Of a stretch of DNA of 64,000 nucleotides, positions 9,053 through 19,436 are shown piece after piece. The notes beneath the pieces were generated by a model that saw nothing but the letters and a program-made list of their open reading frames with translations, was not told the DNA's origin and did no database searches. The translations under genes and the position numbers were made by a program. The stretch comes from Pseudoalteromonas sp. CO133X. GTDB lineage: Bacteria; Pseudomonadota; Gammaproteobacteria; Enterobacterales; Alteromonadaceae. The stretch covers positions 434,001-498,000 of the forward strand of contig SGPE01000009.1 in the NCBI GenBank assembly GCA_004208945.1. The letters are read 5' to 3'. Within the stretch, counting starts at the first letter, position 1. Every line of letters begins with the position of its first letter.

Positions 9053-9883
9053 TTACGGTGCCATATGAGAAGTTAAAAACAAAAACTGATAGGGAATGAC
9101 TTTATTCCAATAATGCCAATCATGAATCCCTGGACGTTCAATATAATCATGTCGAATACGCAGTTTTAACATCGCTTGATGCAAGGCTCTATTTTGCTGA
9201 ATAAAAAAGTCATCAACACCAATATCGAGCATGATAGGAAGATTGTCAGCGCTTTTTTTCCATGCTGTATTACCTGCTGCAATTTTATGAAGGTTATTAA
9301 CTATCGCGATGCTATCCCACCTTGCTTGATTTTCTGCATAATTGCCAAGCACCTTAGTAAGATCAAACTCTGCACTGAAAGGTCTTACATCAACCCCCGC
9401 AGACATCGCCGATACGGCTGCAAACCGATGGGGATGATTAATCGCAATATGCAGCGCGCCAAAGCCACCCATCGATAACCCTGTAATTGCTCGGCCAGTT
9501 TTAGACCGATTAGTCGAATAATTAGAATCAATATAATCTACAACGTCTTCAACAATATATGTTTCATATTGCGATGTTTTGTCGACTTCTGAATCTAAAT
9601 ACCAAGAGCCGAAGTTACCATCAGGATTAACAACGATAACATTATATTGGTCAGCAAGTTGTTCAATATTAGTGAGCTTTGTCCAGTCAGTGTGATTACC
9701 ACTAAAACCATGTAATACGTAAACAACATTGTAGGTTTTAGACTCTTCGTAGTTGTCAGGTAAAGTAATTGTCAGCGGTTTTTCTATCGCGGTCTTATTA
9801 CCTTTAAAGGTGAAAGTGTCTGTTTGATAAGCACTTATAGGTAAGCTAATCATGAGTGCAAATAAGCTAAGCAGTTTTTTCAT
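9053..9883 (-). CDS. Secreted alpha/beta-hydrolase esterase
   Basis: A 276-residue exported esterase of the S-formylglutathione hydrolase/esterase D-like group. A signal peptide (MKKLLSLFALMISLPISAYQ) precedes the fold. YVLHGFSGNHTDW is the oxyanion-side motif, GLSMGGFGA holds the nucleophilic Ser (about residue 140), GVDDFF is a candidate for the catalytic Asp and GIHDWHYW carries the His. I chose ATG 9883 because AAGGA lies about 6 nt upstream and the signal peptide begins there; the frame opens 12 codons earlier. The substrate is unknown, perhaps acyl esters or feruloyl-type esters. It is the first gene of a pair with the VanZ-like gene. Confidence 0.85.
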   Translation of the reverse strand: MKKLLSLFALMISLPISAYQTDTFTFKGNKTAIEKPLTITLPDNYEESKTYNVVYVLHGFSGNHTDWTKLTNIEQLADQYNVIVVNPDGNFGSWYLDSEVDKTSQYETYIVEDVVDYIDSNYSTNRSKTGRAITGLSMGGFGALHIAINHPHRFAAVSAMSAGVDVRPFSAEFDLTKVLGNYAENQARWDSIAIVNNLHKIAAGNTAWKKSADNLPIMLDIGVDDFFIQQNRALHQAMLKLRIRHDYIERPGIHDWHYWNKVIPYQFLFLTSHMAP

Positions 9884-10036
9884 GGTGAGTTCCTTTTTCT
9901 TATTATAGTTCCATGGCAATTAAGATATGTAAACAATTGAATCATGATGTATTTTAATAGTTTTTTAGGTAAATCAACTGCTAAAAATTCTGCTCAGTGA
10001 TATAGTTAGGCAATCTTACTTTGAAAAGTGTCGTGT

Positions 10037-11884
10037 ATGTATCGTTTATTTGAACGGATGATAAATCCATTTCCAAAAGAGCAGCCTTCCCAGCCACCCA
10101 ATACGTTATTTGCATTTTGCCGTCATTATACTCGAGGCATGGAGTTATCACTGATACTGATGTCTCTAAGTGCTGCAGCTTTGGCTATTTTAGAGGTGTC
10201 GCTCTTTAGCTACATGGGGCAACTAGTTGACTGGTTAGGCCAATACACTCCAGAGACATTATTTGACCAACAAAAGTCAGAGTTAATAAAAATGGCTGTC
10301 GTATTATTGATTGTTTTGCCAATCGTCGTTTTTTTTCACTCTGCAATTTTACACCAAGCCTTGCTTGGTAATTACCCTATGTCGATCCGTTGGTTAGCAC
10401 ACCGTTATTTGCTGCGACAAAGTATCGGTTTTTACCAAAATGAGTTTGCCGGACGAATAGCAACGAAAGTGATGCAAACATCACTGGCAGTGCGTGAATC
10501 TGTCATGAAGCTACTCGATGTGTTGATGTACATTGTTGTTTACTTTGGCGCTATGGTGTTTCTAGTTGCAGACTCAGATTGGCGCCTAATGATCCCGTTA
10601 TTAGTGTGGTTACTCTTTTATGCCGCTATACAAATGTACTTTGTACCACGATTAAAAAAGATCGCGAGTTCACAAGCTGATGCTCGTTCGGAAATGACCG
10701 GTCGAGTGGTAGATAGCTATACGAATATCTCCACCATCAAATTGTTCTCATACACACAACGCGAAGAACAATATGCCAAAGATAGTATGGATGTATTTTT
10801 ACAGCCTGTTTATCAACAAATGCGCTTAGTAACGAGCCTAAACTTTTCAATCAATACACTAAACTACCTTCTTGTGTTTAGTATTGCTGCTTTGTCGCTG
10901 TACCTATGGTCGATTAGTGCAATATCAGTGGGGGCAATTGCTATTGCTGTGAGCTTATCACTTCGCTTAAATGGCATGGCTCAATGGATTATGTGGGAGA
11001 TCAGTAGCTTATTTGAGAATATTGGTACAGTAGCTGATGGCATGAAAACCCTATCAACACCTATTGATGTCGATGATAAACCAAACGCAGAAACATTAGC
11101 TGTAACGCAAGGTGAGATTATGTTTGATTCAGTACAGTTTAACTATGGAAAAGCGGCGAATGAAACCCACAGAGGCCCTGTTATCAATGGATTAAACCTT
11201 ACTATCAAGCCTGGCGAGAAAATAGGTTTAGTTGGCCGCTCTGGTGCGGGGAAATCCACACTCGTCAATCTGTTACTACGCTTTTATGATGTTGATTCAG
11301 GCTCAATTAGTATTGATGGCAAAAACATCGCCAACGTAAGTCAGGAAAGCTTACGCAAACATATTGCGATGGTCACACAAGATACGTCCTTATTACATCG
11401 TTCAGTCAAAGATAATATCCTCTATGGACGACCTGATGCCTCTGAGCAAGAAATGCTAGCAGCAGCAAAACAAGCAAAAGCAATTGAGTTTATTGAAGAC
11501 TTAGAAGACAGCAAAGGCAATAAAGGTTTTGCTGCACAAGTCGGTGAACGCGGTGTGAAGCTTTCTGGTGGACAGCGTCAACGTATCGCTATAGCCCGTG
11601 TGTTATTAAAAGATGCCCCTATTCTTATTTTAGATGAGGCAACCAGTGCTTTAGACTCAGAGGTAGAAGCTGCTATACAAACAAGCCTAGATGACTTAAT
11701 GACTGGCAAAACAGTTATTGCCATAGCCCACCGTTTATCAACAATTGCACAAATGGATAGACTTATTGTGCTTGATGAAGGCGGCGTAGTTGAACAAGGC
11801 TCTCATGAGGAACTAATCCAGAAAGGGGGTATTTACGCTGCACTTTGGTCACATCAAACCGGTGGTTTTATTGGTGTAGAGTAG
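10037..11884 (+). CDS. ABC transporter, fused permease-ATPase (exporter type)
   Basis: About 615 residues, one half-transporter. An N-terminal domain with six membrane segments (about residues 35-320) is followed by an ATPase domain with Walker A GLVGRSGAGKST, signature LSGGQRQRIAIAR, Walker B ILILDEATSAL and the H-loop IAHRLST. The architecture is that of a homodimeric exporter of the multidrug/lipid type. The start is uncertain. GTG 10028, ATG 10037 and ATG 10058 are in frame, and none has a strong ribosome site; 10037 gives a typical N-terminus. The substrate cannot be inferred from the neighbours. It is probably a single gene, followed by a stem-loop with direct repeats at 11905-11958. 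Confidence 0.9.
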   Translation: MYRLFERMINPFPKEQPSQPPNTLFAFCRHYTRGMELSLILMSLSAAALAILEVSLFSYMGQLVDWLGQYTPETLFDQQKSELIKMAVVLLIVLPIVVFFHSAILHQALLGNYPMSIRWLAHRYLLRQSIGFYQNEFAGRIATKVMQTSLAVRESVMKLLDVLMYIVVYFGAMVFLVADSDWRLMIPLLVWLLFYAAIQMYFVPRLKKIASSQADARSEMTGRVVDSYTNISTIKLFSYTQREEQYAKDSMDVFLQPVYQQMRLVTSLNFSINTLNYLLVFSIAALSLYLWSISAISVGAIAIAVSLSLRLNGMAQWIMWEISSLFENIGTVADGMKTLSTPIDVDDKPNAETLAVTQGEIMFDSVQFNYGKAANETHRGPVINGLNLTIKPGEKIGLVGRSGAGKSTLVNLLLRFYDVDSGSISIDGKNIANVSQESLRKHIAMVTQDTSLLHRSVKDNILYGRPDASEQEMLAAAKQAKAIEFIEDLEDSKGNKGFAAQVGERGVKLSGGQRQRIAIARVLLKDAPILILDEATSALDSEVEAAIQTSLDDLMTGKTVIAIAHRLSTIAQMDRLIVLDEGGVVEQGSHEELIQKGGIYAALWSHQTGGFIGVE

Positions 11885-11904
11885 CCCTATCAGCGTTTTT
11901 ACAT

Positions 11905-11958
11905 GAACATCTAAATTTTCGCTCCGCAGCCAAGTCCGCAGCCAAAGTTTAGATGTTC
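11905..11958 (+). terminator. Large stem-loop with internal direct repeat
   Basis: Arms GAACATCTAAA (11905-11915) and TTTAGATGTTC (11948-11958) are perfectly complementary (11 bp). The loop of about 32 nt contains two copies of TCCGCAGCCAA back to back. It lies 20 nt after the ABC transporter stop. There is no T tract, so it may be an mRNA 3' structure or a small repeat element rather than a normal rho-independent terminator. Confidence 0.4.
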
Positions 11959-12082
11959 GTTATACCAATTCGCTTAATCATACATCAACGATGTTTACAT
12001 GTATAAAGTAAAGCTCGCTTGCTTGCTTGAGTCACTACAAAGCGTTACCATTGCGCCTAAAATAAACACAAAATAATGGATT

Positions 12083-12595
12083 ATGAAACATTTATTCTCG
12101 CTTTTAATTCTCACAGCCTCTTTCTCTTCGCAGGCTGACACGCCCTACTTCGGTGTTGATTACATGCTCAGTGATATTGAGATCAGCAGCGAAAGTGCCA
12201 AACCAACAGCCACTTTTTTAAGAGCTGGGGTGAGTAACAAAAATATGGCATTTGAAGCTCAATACCTCGTTTCAAGTAATGATGATGATATCTACAATAT
12301 AAATTTCGATATTGATAAAAGTGTTGGCCTTTATTTTGTAATGCAATCAAATATCGTCAATGGTTTTGGCCTAGATGTTTCATTGGGCTATGCGAAAACT
12401 CAAATGAAAGTAACTTCAACTTCCCAAGAGCTTCCTACCGACTATGACTACGATGGTTTTGCATGGGGCGTCGCAATACATCAAGAAGTGCCTTACATTA
12501 AAAATACACATGTAAGACTTGCTTACCAGTCTTTGTTTGAAGGCGATGATGTTGACATCAGTGGTGTAACGCTAGGTTTCACCTATCAATTTTAA
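12083..12595 (+). CDS. Small outer-membrane beta-barrel-like protein
   Basis: A 170-residue protein with a signal peptide (MKHLFSLLILTASFSSQA). The mature part is about 150 residues of alternating polar/hydrophobic beta-strand pattern ending in a terminal aromatic residue (GVTLGFTYQF), the classic outer-membrane barrel C-terminus. The size fits an eight-stranded OmpA/OmpW-like barrel. No specific family is recognised. It is followed after 22 nt by an Ig-like lipoprotein gene on the same strand, so the two are likely cotranscribed and may act together at the cell surface (inference). Confidence 0.75.
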   Translation: MKHLFSLLILTASFSSQADTPYFGVDYMLSDIEISSESAKPTATFLRAGVSNKNMAFEAQYLVSSNDDDIYNINFDIDKSVGLYFVMQSNIVNGFGLDVSLGYAKTQMKVTSTSQELPTDYDYDGFAWGVAIHQEVPYIKNTHVRLAYQSLFEGDDVDISGVTLGFTYQF

Positions 12596-12617
12596 GTAGT
12601 CAGTCAAAAGGAATTCC

Positions 12618-13910
12618 ATGAAAAAATTATCGAACATTACAAAGCTGTCAACTGTTGCTCTTATTGTCACTTCAATTCTAGGTTGCGGCTCAGAGACTGA
12701 CTCATCAAAACTAGCAAAAGAAGTTGAGCTAGAAAAGCTTCGCGAAAATGGCACTATTATTGAGACCGTCAGCATTGAAAATAGTCAGGTTCGACTCAAA
12801 GCGGGTGAAACGCATCAGTTAATTGCAACCGGTATTGATAGCAACGGTGATTCGAGAGATATTACTGACGAATTAACTTGGCAAACAAGTGATGAAAGCA
12901 TCGCGAAAATAAGTAGTAGCGGACTTCTAACAGCTCTAAAAAATGCTGACTCTAGCCAAGGACTGTTAACCATAACGGCGACCACTATTAACGATATTTT
13001 TGATGAAGAGGAAATCTCTATCAGTGATGTGGCAGCCTCGTCAATTTCGTTAAAACAAATAGCGCCAGCATCAGGGAGCATTAACACCTGTATGCCAGCT
13101 AGAATATCGGCTGATATTACCTATGCTGATGGGTATATCGCCCAAAATAGTATTAGAGGTGTTAATTTTAGTATTGATGAAGACTCCACAGCTAGAATAA
13201 ATAACCAAGGCATCATTTATACCTCTGCTGCAGACATAGAAAACACAACTGTTACTGGAACAATCAATAATGTTTCAGGAGAGTTGGTTGTTACTGCAGA
13301 TCCTGTCAATTTAGAAAGTTTAAATCTAATTGTTGCGGAAGAAACAGTGGATGAGATCACACTGAATGTTGGCGAACAAATCCAACTCGCTGCGCAAGCA
13401 ACTTATGATGAAAGTGTTTCTGAGCAAGCTGTTAATATCAACCCGAGTGTCAATTGGTCTGTGATCAATGCAGGCTTAGTTGGGCTTTCAGAAAATATCA
13501 GTACTGATGAGGGTGACAATGCAACTATTTTAGCTTTAAAGCCAGGCGTAACACAGTTAATTGGTTCGTGTGGTCCAAAACAAAAAATAGCGACATTGGT
13601 GATAGAAGGTAATGACGATCTCAATTCTATTCAGATAAACGAAGGCAATAGCGAATATACAATCTCATCATCAGAGACATTAGATTTGCAATTAACAGCA
13701 AATTACAATTCAAGCCCTCAATCTTTAAATGTCACTGAGTTTGCTACTTGGAGCACGAATGATAGCAACTTAATAACAGCCAAACTAATCAACCCTGGTA
13801 CTCAGCAGGCGGCTTTTAGAGTAACGAGTAAGGCTAATAATTTAGGTACCGCAGTTATCACTGTGACATATGACTCGCAGGTAAGCAGTACCCTCATTAA
13901 CATCGAGTGA
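12618..13910 (+). CDS. Ig-like (BIG2-type) domain lipoprotein
   Basis: A 430-residue protein with a lipoprotein signal peptide (about residues 1-23; lipobox ILGC). The mature part holds about three to four Ig-like beta-sandwich repeats of the bacterial Ig-like group 2 type. Recurring phrases of the form L-x-A-G-E-T-H-Q-L-x-A and W-x-T-S-D-E-S-I-A-K-I-S are seen around residues 60-100, 235-290 and 345-390. Such domains usually serve adhesion or surface scaffolding. A GGAA site precedes ATG 12618. The transcript ends at the 13920-13941 hairpin. The pairing with the upstream barrel protein is noted but unproven. Confidence 0.82.
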   Translation: MKKLSNITKLSTVALIVTSILGCGSETDSSKLAKEVELEKLRENGTIIETVSIENSQVRLKAGETHQLIATGIDSNGDSRDITDELTWQTSDESIAKISSSGLLTALKNADSSQGLLTITATTINDIFDEEEISISDVAASSISLKQIAPASGSINTCMPARISADITYADGYIAQNSIRGVNFSIDEDSTARINNQGIIYTSAADIENTTVTGTINNVSGELVVTADPVNLESLNLIVAEETVDEITLNVGEQIQLAAQATYDESVSEQAVNINPSVNWSVINAGLVGLSENISTDEGDNATILALKPGVTQLIGSCGPKQKIATLVIEGNDDLNSIQINEGNSEYTISSSETLDLQLTANYNSSPQSLNVTEFATWSTNDSNLITAKLINPGTQQAAFRVTSKANNLGTAVITVTYDSQVSSTLINIE

Positions 13911-13919
13911 CCATAAATA

Positions 13920-13941
13920 GGGCTCTTTTACTAAAGAGCCC
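13920..13941. terminator. Bidirectional terminator
   Basis: GGGCTCTTT (13920-13928) and AAAGAGCCC (13933-13941) form a perfect 9-bp stem with a 4-nt loop. It sits between the convergent Ig-like lipoprotein and MAPEG genes, with a short T-rich tail (TTCTCTATT) on the plus strand. Confidence 0.8.
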
Positions 13942-13948
13942 TTCTCTA

Positions 13949-14368
13949 TTAATACAGTAGACGTATTCCTACCAGTACTAGCATTGTAATATTAGATACC
14001 AAGCCAATTAAGAAGAAATAGCTACGTGGGCTTGGATTTTTCTCAGTGGCTATCGAGTAATAAAGCATCATATGTACTGCTCTTGCTACCACATACAACC
14101 ACACGCACACGGCAAAGACACCACTAGTGAGGTTCAGTGTAAAAGCGAGCAACAAAGTTCCTATAAATAAGGGGCTATTTTCCAATGTATTCATAAAAGT
14201 GCGATGGGCACGAAATGTGAAACTCTCATGGCTCAATTCAGGTTCAAGCTTGCCAGGGATTGCCCCCGCTCGTTTTGCCTTTGAAACAGTTGCCACCAAC
14301 CATTGAATCAGCAGCATTATGAGATATGCGTAGAACGCAAAATATACAGTTAACGATAATTCGGTCAT
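13949..14368 (-). CDS. MAPEG-family membrane protein
   Basis: A 139-residue integral membrane protein with four hydrophobic segments. It contains the MAPEG signature area R-A-H-R-T-F-M-N-T-L-E-N-S-P (about residue 57), in which the R-x-x-x-N-x-x-E type motif binds glutathione in eukaryotic members. Bacterial MAPEG proteins are often annotated as putative glutathione S-transferase-like, but their substrates are mostly unknown. The ATG at 14368 has an AAGGAG site close upstream (complement of gctcctt). It is a single gene. Confidence 0.85.
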   Translation of the reverse strand: MTELSLTVYFAFYAYLIMLLIQWLVATVSKAKRAGAIPGKLEPELSHESFTFRAHRTFMNTLENSPLFIGTLLLAFTLNLTSGVFAVCVWLYVVARAVHMMLYYSIATEKNPSPRSYFFLIGLVSNITMLVLVGIRLLY

Positions 14369-14559
14369 TTATTGCTCCTTCAAAGTAGTCTAAATAATAG
14401 AAGCAAAAAACAATCCAAAATAACTCCTTGAATAATATAGTTTTTTAATAAATAAAATATATTTCAATCTATAATTTACTTGGTTATGTATAAACTTTTC
14501 ATACTCGTTAAATAACCTTTTAGTGGTGATTGTCTATCCTTGATGCACTATTTGATTAA

Positions 14560-14784
14560 TCAATATGCATCAAGTTGCTCAAATAATTGTTGTTGATAGT
14601 CGTCACAATTATTGGTGGCAAGAAAAGTAAATACGTTTTTATCAGGTAGATGCTTTAATAGCGCATAGCTGTAACCGTTTGATCCATAGTAGGAAATGCG
14701 CTTGTTACTGAGTATATCTTTCTCTAGCAATAAGATGAGTTGTGATCGGTAGTTTTGTGTCGTAAAAACCTTGCCAACACTATT
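14560..14784 (-). pseudogene. Remnant of a decayed gene, serine hydrolase-like C-terminus
   Basis: On the minus strand, one frame stays open for 74 codons between a stop at 14785-14787 and a stop at 14560-14562, with no start codon and no ribosome site. The translation looks like real protein. It begins around GKVFTTQNYRSQL, passes ISYYGSNGYSYALLKHLP and ends with a stretch like KNVFTFLATN and FEQLDAY. The G-S-N-G-Y-S plus T-F-L-A-T-N pattern resembles the C-terminal end of beta-lactamase-like serine hydrolases, a weak match made by eye. I read it as the 3' remnant of a deleted gene. It fills most of an otherwise empty gap. Confidence 0.45.
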
Positions 14785-15064
14785 TTAAATTGAGCCTATA
14801 CAAAGTCGGTATTCTCTGCAAGCGTGGTTTGCTGTTTCCTCTTTTGCTAAACCACTGATAAAAATACAACACTCAACTACATTAAAATCACGATGAATCT
14901 ACCTACGTTATGTAATACTTCCATAAAAGAAAGTTGTAACTGTTCACCTATTTTACTTTACCCTGCTCTTTAGTCCCTATACCCTTTGGTTCAATCTGTT
15001 GAACATTTGTTTTTTGGTACTTTTCACCTTAATAAAACAACATTCTAATAATAAAAGGTTTTTT
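14785..15064. other. Intergenic gap upstream of NRAMP-like gene
   Basis: This 280-base segment has no convincing coding frame. The left part may be further eroded remains of the gene whose end lies at 14560-14784. The right part should contain the promoter of the NRAMP-like gene; TTAATAAAACA at about 15029-15039 is AT-rich, but I could not fix -35 and -10 elements. Confidence 0.4.
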
Positions 15065-16264
15065 ATGCGCTTAGGACCAGGACTTCTTGTCACTGCCGCC
15101 TTTATCGGCCCAGGCACCATCACCACTGCAAGTGTAGCCGGTGCTAATTTTGGTTTTGCTTTGATATGGACGTTACTTTTCTCAGTTATTGCCACCATTC
15201 TACTTCAATCAATGGCTGCTCGCTTAGGTGTAGCAACTGGGCATGACTTAGCATCAGCTTTAAGAACAACGATTCAAACACCCGTTTTTAAAGCTTTAGC
15301 AGCTATTTTAGTGATCAGCGCCATAGGTATTGGTAGTGCAGCTTATGAAGCGGGTAATTTGACAGGTGCAAGTTTAGGTCTGCAAGAAATTGTTCCTTCT
15401 GTGAGCCCATTATTATGGACTCCACTGATAGCAATTCTAAGTGCTGTACTTTTATATACAGGTAAACATAAGGTAATAGAAGGCGCATTAATTGTTCTCG
15501 TTGTACTAATGAGTATAGTGTTTATATCAACTTTAGTAATGGCTGCACCGTCTTTAACGTCGGTTTTAAAAGGCTTCATTCCAAGCCTACCTGACGAATC
15601 AATCACAACTGTACTGGCATTAATTGGCACGACAATTGTGCCCTATAATTTATTTTTGCACTCCGGTGTCCTTGCCGAAAAATATGATAAAAATAAAGAC
15701 ATGCAAAAAGTAATAAAAGAAACAAACCTTGATACTGGTATATCAATCACGCTTGGCGGTGTGATCACCTTAGCAATTTTATCGACTGCTTCCGTGGCTT
15801 TTTATGGTACTGAAGCTGGCAAAATATCTGCCGCTAACATGGCCGTACAACTCGAACCTTTATTAGGTTCAATGGCTCACTACTTCTTCGCACTTGGTTT
15901 GTGCGCAGCAGGCCTAACAAGTGCTATAACCGCCCCTCTAGCAGGCGCTTATGCTGTGTGCGGTATGCTTGGCTGGTCAACACAAATGAGTAACACGCGT
16001 TTTAAACTTGTTGCAATTACTATTTTACTGTTTGGTGCATTTGTTGCTTCACTCGGTCTTGATCCTGTCGCTGTTATTATTTTTGCACAAGCAGCTAATG
16101 GCCTCCTGCTACCTATTGTAACGACGTATTTGGTATGGCTAGTCAATCAAAAAACTGTAATGGGAGATTACACCAACTCTATTCTAGTAAACCTAGTAAC
16201 ATTACCCGTACTTGTACTTATTTTTGGACTGAGTAGCATCAAGTTGTTTAGCTTGATTTTTTAA
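15065..16264 (+). CDS. NRAMP-fold transporter with non-canonical metal-site motifs
   Basis: A 399-residue membrane protein with about 11 membrane segments and the NRAMP/LeuT-like layout. The start is ATG 15065, preceded by AAAAGG; an upstream in-frame start at 14999 would add 22 unlikely residues. Canonical NRAMP proteins carry D-P-G-N in segment 1 and M-P-H in segment 6. Here the corresponding sites read G-P-G-T (FIGPGTITTASVAGANFG) and V-P-Y (TTIVPYNLFLHSG). Both main metal-ligand motifs are therefore altered, and Mn/Fe transport should not be assumed. It may belong to a divergent NRAMP-related clade with another substrate. It is a single gene. Confidence 0.85.
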   Translation: MRLGPGLLVTAAFIGPGTITTASVAGANFGFALIWTLLFSVIATILLQSMAARLGVATGHDLASALRTTIQTPVFKALAAILVISAIGIGSAAYEAGNLTGASLGLQEIVPSVSPLLWTPLIAILSAVLLYTGKHKVIEGALIVLVVLMSIVFISTLVMAAPSLTSVLKGFIPSLPDESITTVLALIGTTIVPYNLFLHSGVLAEKYDKNKDMQKVIKETNLDTGISITLGGVITLAILSTASVAFYGTEAGKISAANMAVQLEPLLGSMAHYFFALGLCAAGLTSAITAPLAGAYAVCGMLGWSTQMSNTRFKLVAITILLFGAFVASLGLDPVAVIIFAQAANGLLLPIVTTYLVWLVNQKTVMGDYTNSILVNLVTLPVLVLIFGLSSIKLFSLIF

Positions 16265-16290
16265 ATACTTATCTAATTGCAACTTTTGAA

Positions 16291-16329
16291 AGTAGCCTTT
16301 AATAATAATCCCAATTATTGAGGGTTACT
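16291..16329 (+). other. Long stem-loop at 3' end of NRAMP-like gene
   Basis: Read as RNA on the plus strand, 16291-16306 pairs with 16314-16329 over 16 base pairs, including three G-U wobbles, around a 7-nt loop. It starts 26 nt after the NRAMP-like stop and overlaps the end of the convergent lipoprotein gene. There is no T tract, so it may protect the mRNA end rather than terminate. Confidence 0.4.
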
Positions 16330-16708
16330 TAGTGCAAGCATTAAAAAAATCATCAGTAGAAATTATAATTTGTTGTTTGTGCTCGCTAACATTCTTTTCA
16401 ATCTCTTCTCGGTCTAACATAATAGTACACCCTTTTGCATTGGTTGCCTCAACCATAGATAAATCCTCATCTATTTTTGTAATAACCAATGATGACTGCC
16501 TATATTCCCAAACACTACTATCATTAGACTCTATAGGCATAAGTTCCAAGACCTGTGTTCCATACTCATTTATAAACGTTAGCTTTACTTGAATAACTTC
16601 GTCAGTGCTATTTTTTATAATACCCCAATAAATATTTGTACAAGCATTTAACAAGCTTCCAAAAAGTAATATCAAAATATATTTAAGGTATTTTCTCAAG
16701 CTATCCAT
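16325..16708 (-). CDS. Small lipoprotein overlapping the HEFGH gene
   Basis: A 127-residue protein. From ATG 16708 the signal peptide (MDSLRKYLKYILILLFGSLLNAC) ends in the lipobox LLNAC. A mature part of about 105 residues follows, with NIYWGIIKNSTDEVIQVKLTF and a later cluster of charged residues. I do not recognise the family. The N-terminal mature segment looks like a small beta-sandwich. The start overlaps the end of the upstream HExxH gene by 13 bp, with GGAG inside that gene, so translation is coupled. The DNA is more AT-rich than flanking core genes. Tight coupling to a putative protease suggests a partner or an inhibitor/immunity role, which is inference only. Confidence 0.7.
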   Translation of the reverse strand: MDSLRKYLKYILILLFGSLLNACTNIYWGIIKNSTDEVIQVKLTFINEYGTQVLELMPIESNDSSVWEYRQSSLVITKIDEDLSMVEATNAKGCTIMLDREEIEKNVSEHKQQIIISTDDFFNACTK

Positions 16709-17505
16709 TTTATCTGTGAGCTCCAAATTAATCTTTTGATATCTATTTCCATTGCTATAGAATCATTTATACGTTGTAGGTTTTCAGGCTGTTGCTTTTT
16801 ATCATCATAATATTTCATTAAATCTATTTTACCTTTTGAGGGATAACCTGGTGTAGTTGATTTCACATTTTGTAATAATAAGTTTGTTGAGCCCTTATGT
16901 CCCCAAGATAAACGAATCCCACCTGTGTACATTAAAACTGAGTGACCAAATTCATGAGCCGATACAAATTTGAAATCTTCATTAATAAATTTTTCAGGTG
17001 CACCTAGCTTTAATAAACCTCTTTGATAAACAAAACTCGCATCAATACCTAAAATAGCGGGATTCATGGAACGACTATAACTTTCACTTTCTTCAATCTC
17101 TAAATCCACAGCAATAGCGTTGGAACTATTTTTATGCACAGGGTTAACTATTACGTTAAAGCGAACACCGGCAACTGTAATTGTGTTTGACCAATATTGC
17201 TTAATACCCGCGATGGCGAGCTCTTTTAGTTTGAGGTAATCACCTTGTCGTAAACTATTTTGTTTAAAGTTAAGGTAAACATCAATATAAATAGTTCTTG
17301 TTAAGCTGTTGACTGTTGTTTTAGCCCATGTGGCTTTATGAGCTCCATTATGAACTTTTAACTTAGCTCCTCGACCATTTCTTGAAGGCCCAACACGAAC
17401 CGTACGATAATTAACTGTTGGTTTGTCGATTGCCTTATGGAGGTGCTCTTCGAAGATATCGAGCGTAAGTGAGTTTTTTTGCGAGTATGTTGCTGTTAAA
17501 TCCAT
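16696..17505 (-). CDS. HExxH metalloprotease-like protein without signal peptide
   Basis: About 269 residues. In-frame starts are GTG 17523, ATG 17517 and ATG 17505; the last has GGA at a proper distance. The zinc-protease motif HEFGHSVL lies near residue 184 in a helix-like context (FKFVSAHEFGH). It is followed by GGIRLSWGHKGS, whose His could be a third ligand, and by a conserved-looking IDLMKYYDD segment. The N-terminal half is beta-rich with basic patches. No Sec signal is seen. I do not recognise a named family with certainty. The next gene encodes a lipoprotein and overlaps it. Export by a specialised system, such as an effector with a periplasmic cognate lipoprotein, is possible but unsupported by any secretion gene in the window. 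Confidence 0.75.
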   Translation of the reverse strand: MDLTATYSQKNSLTLDIFEEHLHKAIDKPTVNYRTVRVGPSRNGRGAKLKVHNGAHKATWAKTTVNSLTRTIYIDVYLNFKQNSLRQGDYLKLKELAIAGIKQYWSNTITVAGVRFNVIVNPVHKNSSNAIAVDLEIEESESYSRSMNPAILGIDASFVYQRGLLKLGAPEKFINEDFKFVSAHEFGHSVLMYTGGIRLSWGHKGSTNLLLQNVKSTTPGYPSKGKIDLMKYYDDKKQQPENLQRINDSIAMEIDIKRLIWSSQIKWIA

Positions 17506-17666
17506 ATTATATTCCATTATCACTATAAAATTGTTGCTAGTAGTGTTTTATCTAGCAACCTTAGTTATTCCTTTAACTTCCTTAATATACGTCTACGAAT
17601 ATTTTTTGTCAAAAAAGCAATTAGACGACAGGTACTAATAGCTTTAAAGCCAATTTATTTACTTTT

Positions 17667-17706
17667 ATAAAAAAGCCGTTGCTCATAAAAACAACGGCTT
17701 TTTTAT
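17667..17706. terminator. Strong bidirectional terminator after serS
   Basis: Perfect 15-bp arms at 17667-17681 (ATAAAAAAGCCGTTG) and 17692-17706 (CAACGGCTTTTTTAT) have a 10-nt loop, with A and T runs on the outer sides. It terminates serS on the minus strand and would also stop plus-strand transcription. Confidence 0.92.
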
Positions 17707-17730
17707 TTCTGAGGCTTTAAGCTAATAAGC

Positions 17731-19428
<1,698 letters not shown>

Positions 19429-19436
<8 letters not shown>

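Noticed and set aside
14977..15198. Open frame of 73 codons on the minus strand opposite the NRAMP-like gene start
   Set aside because: It is antisense to a well-supported gene, has no ribosome site and its composition follows the other strand.
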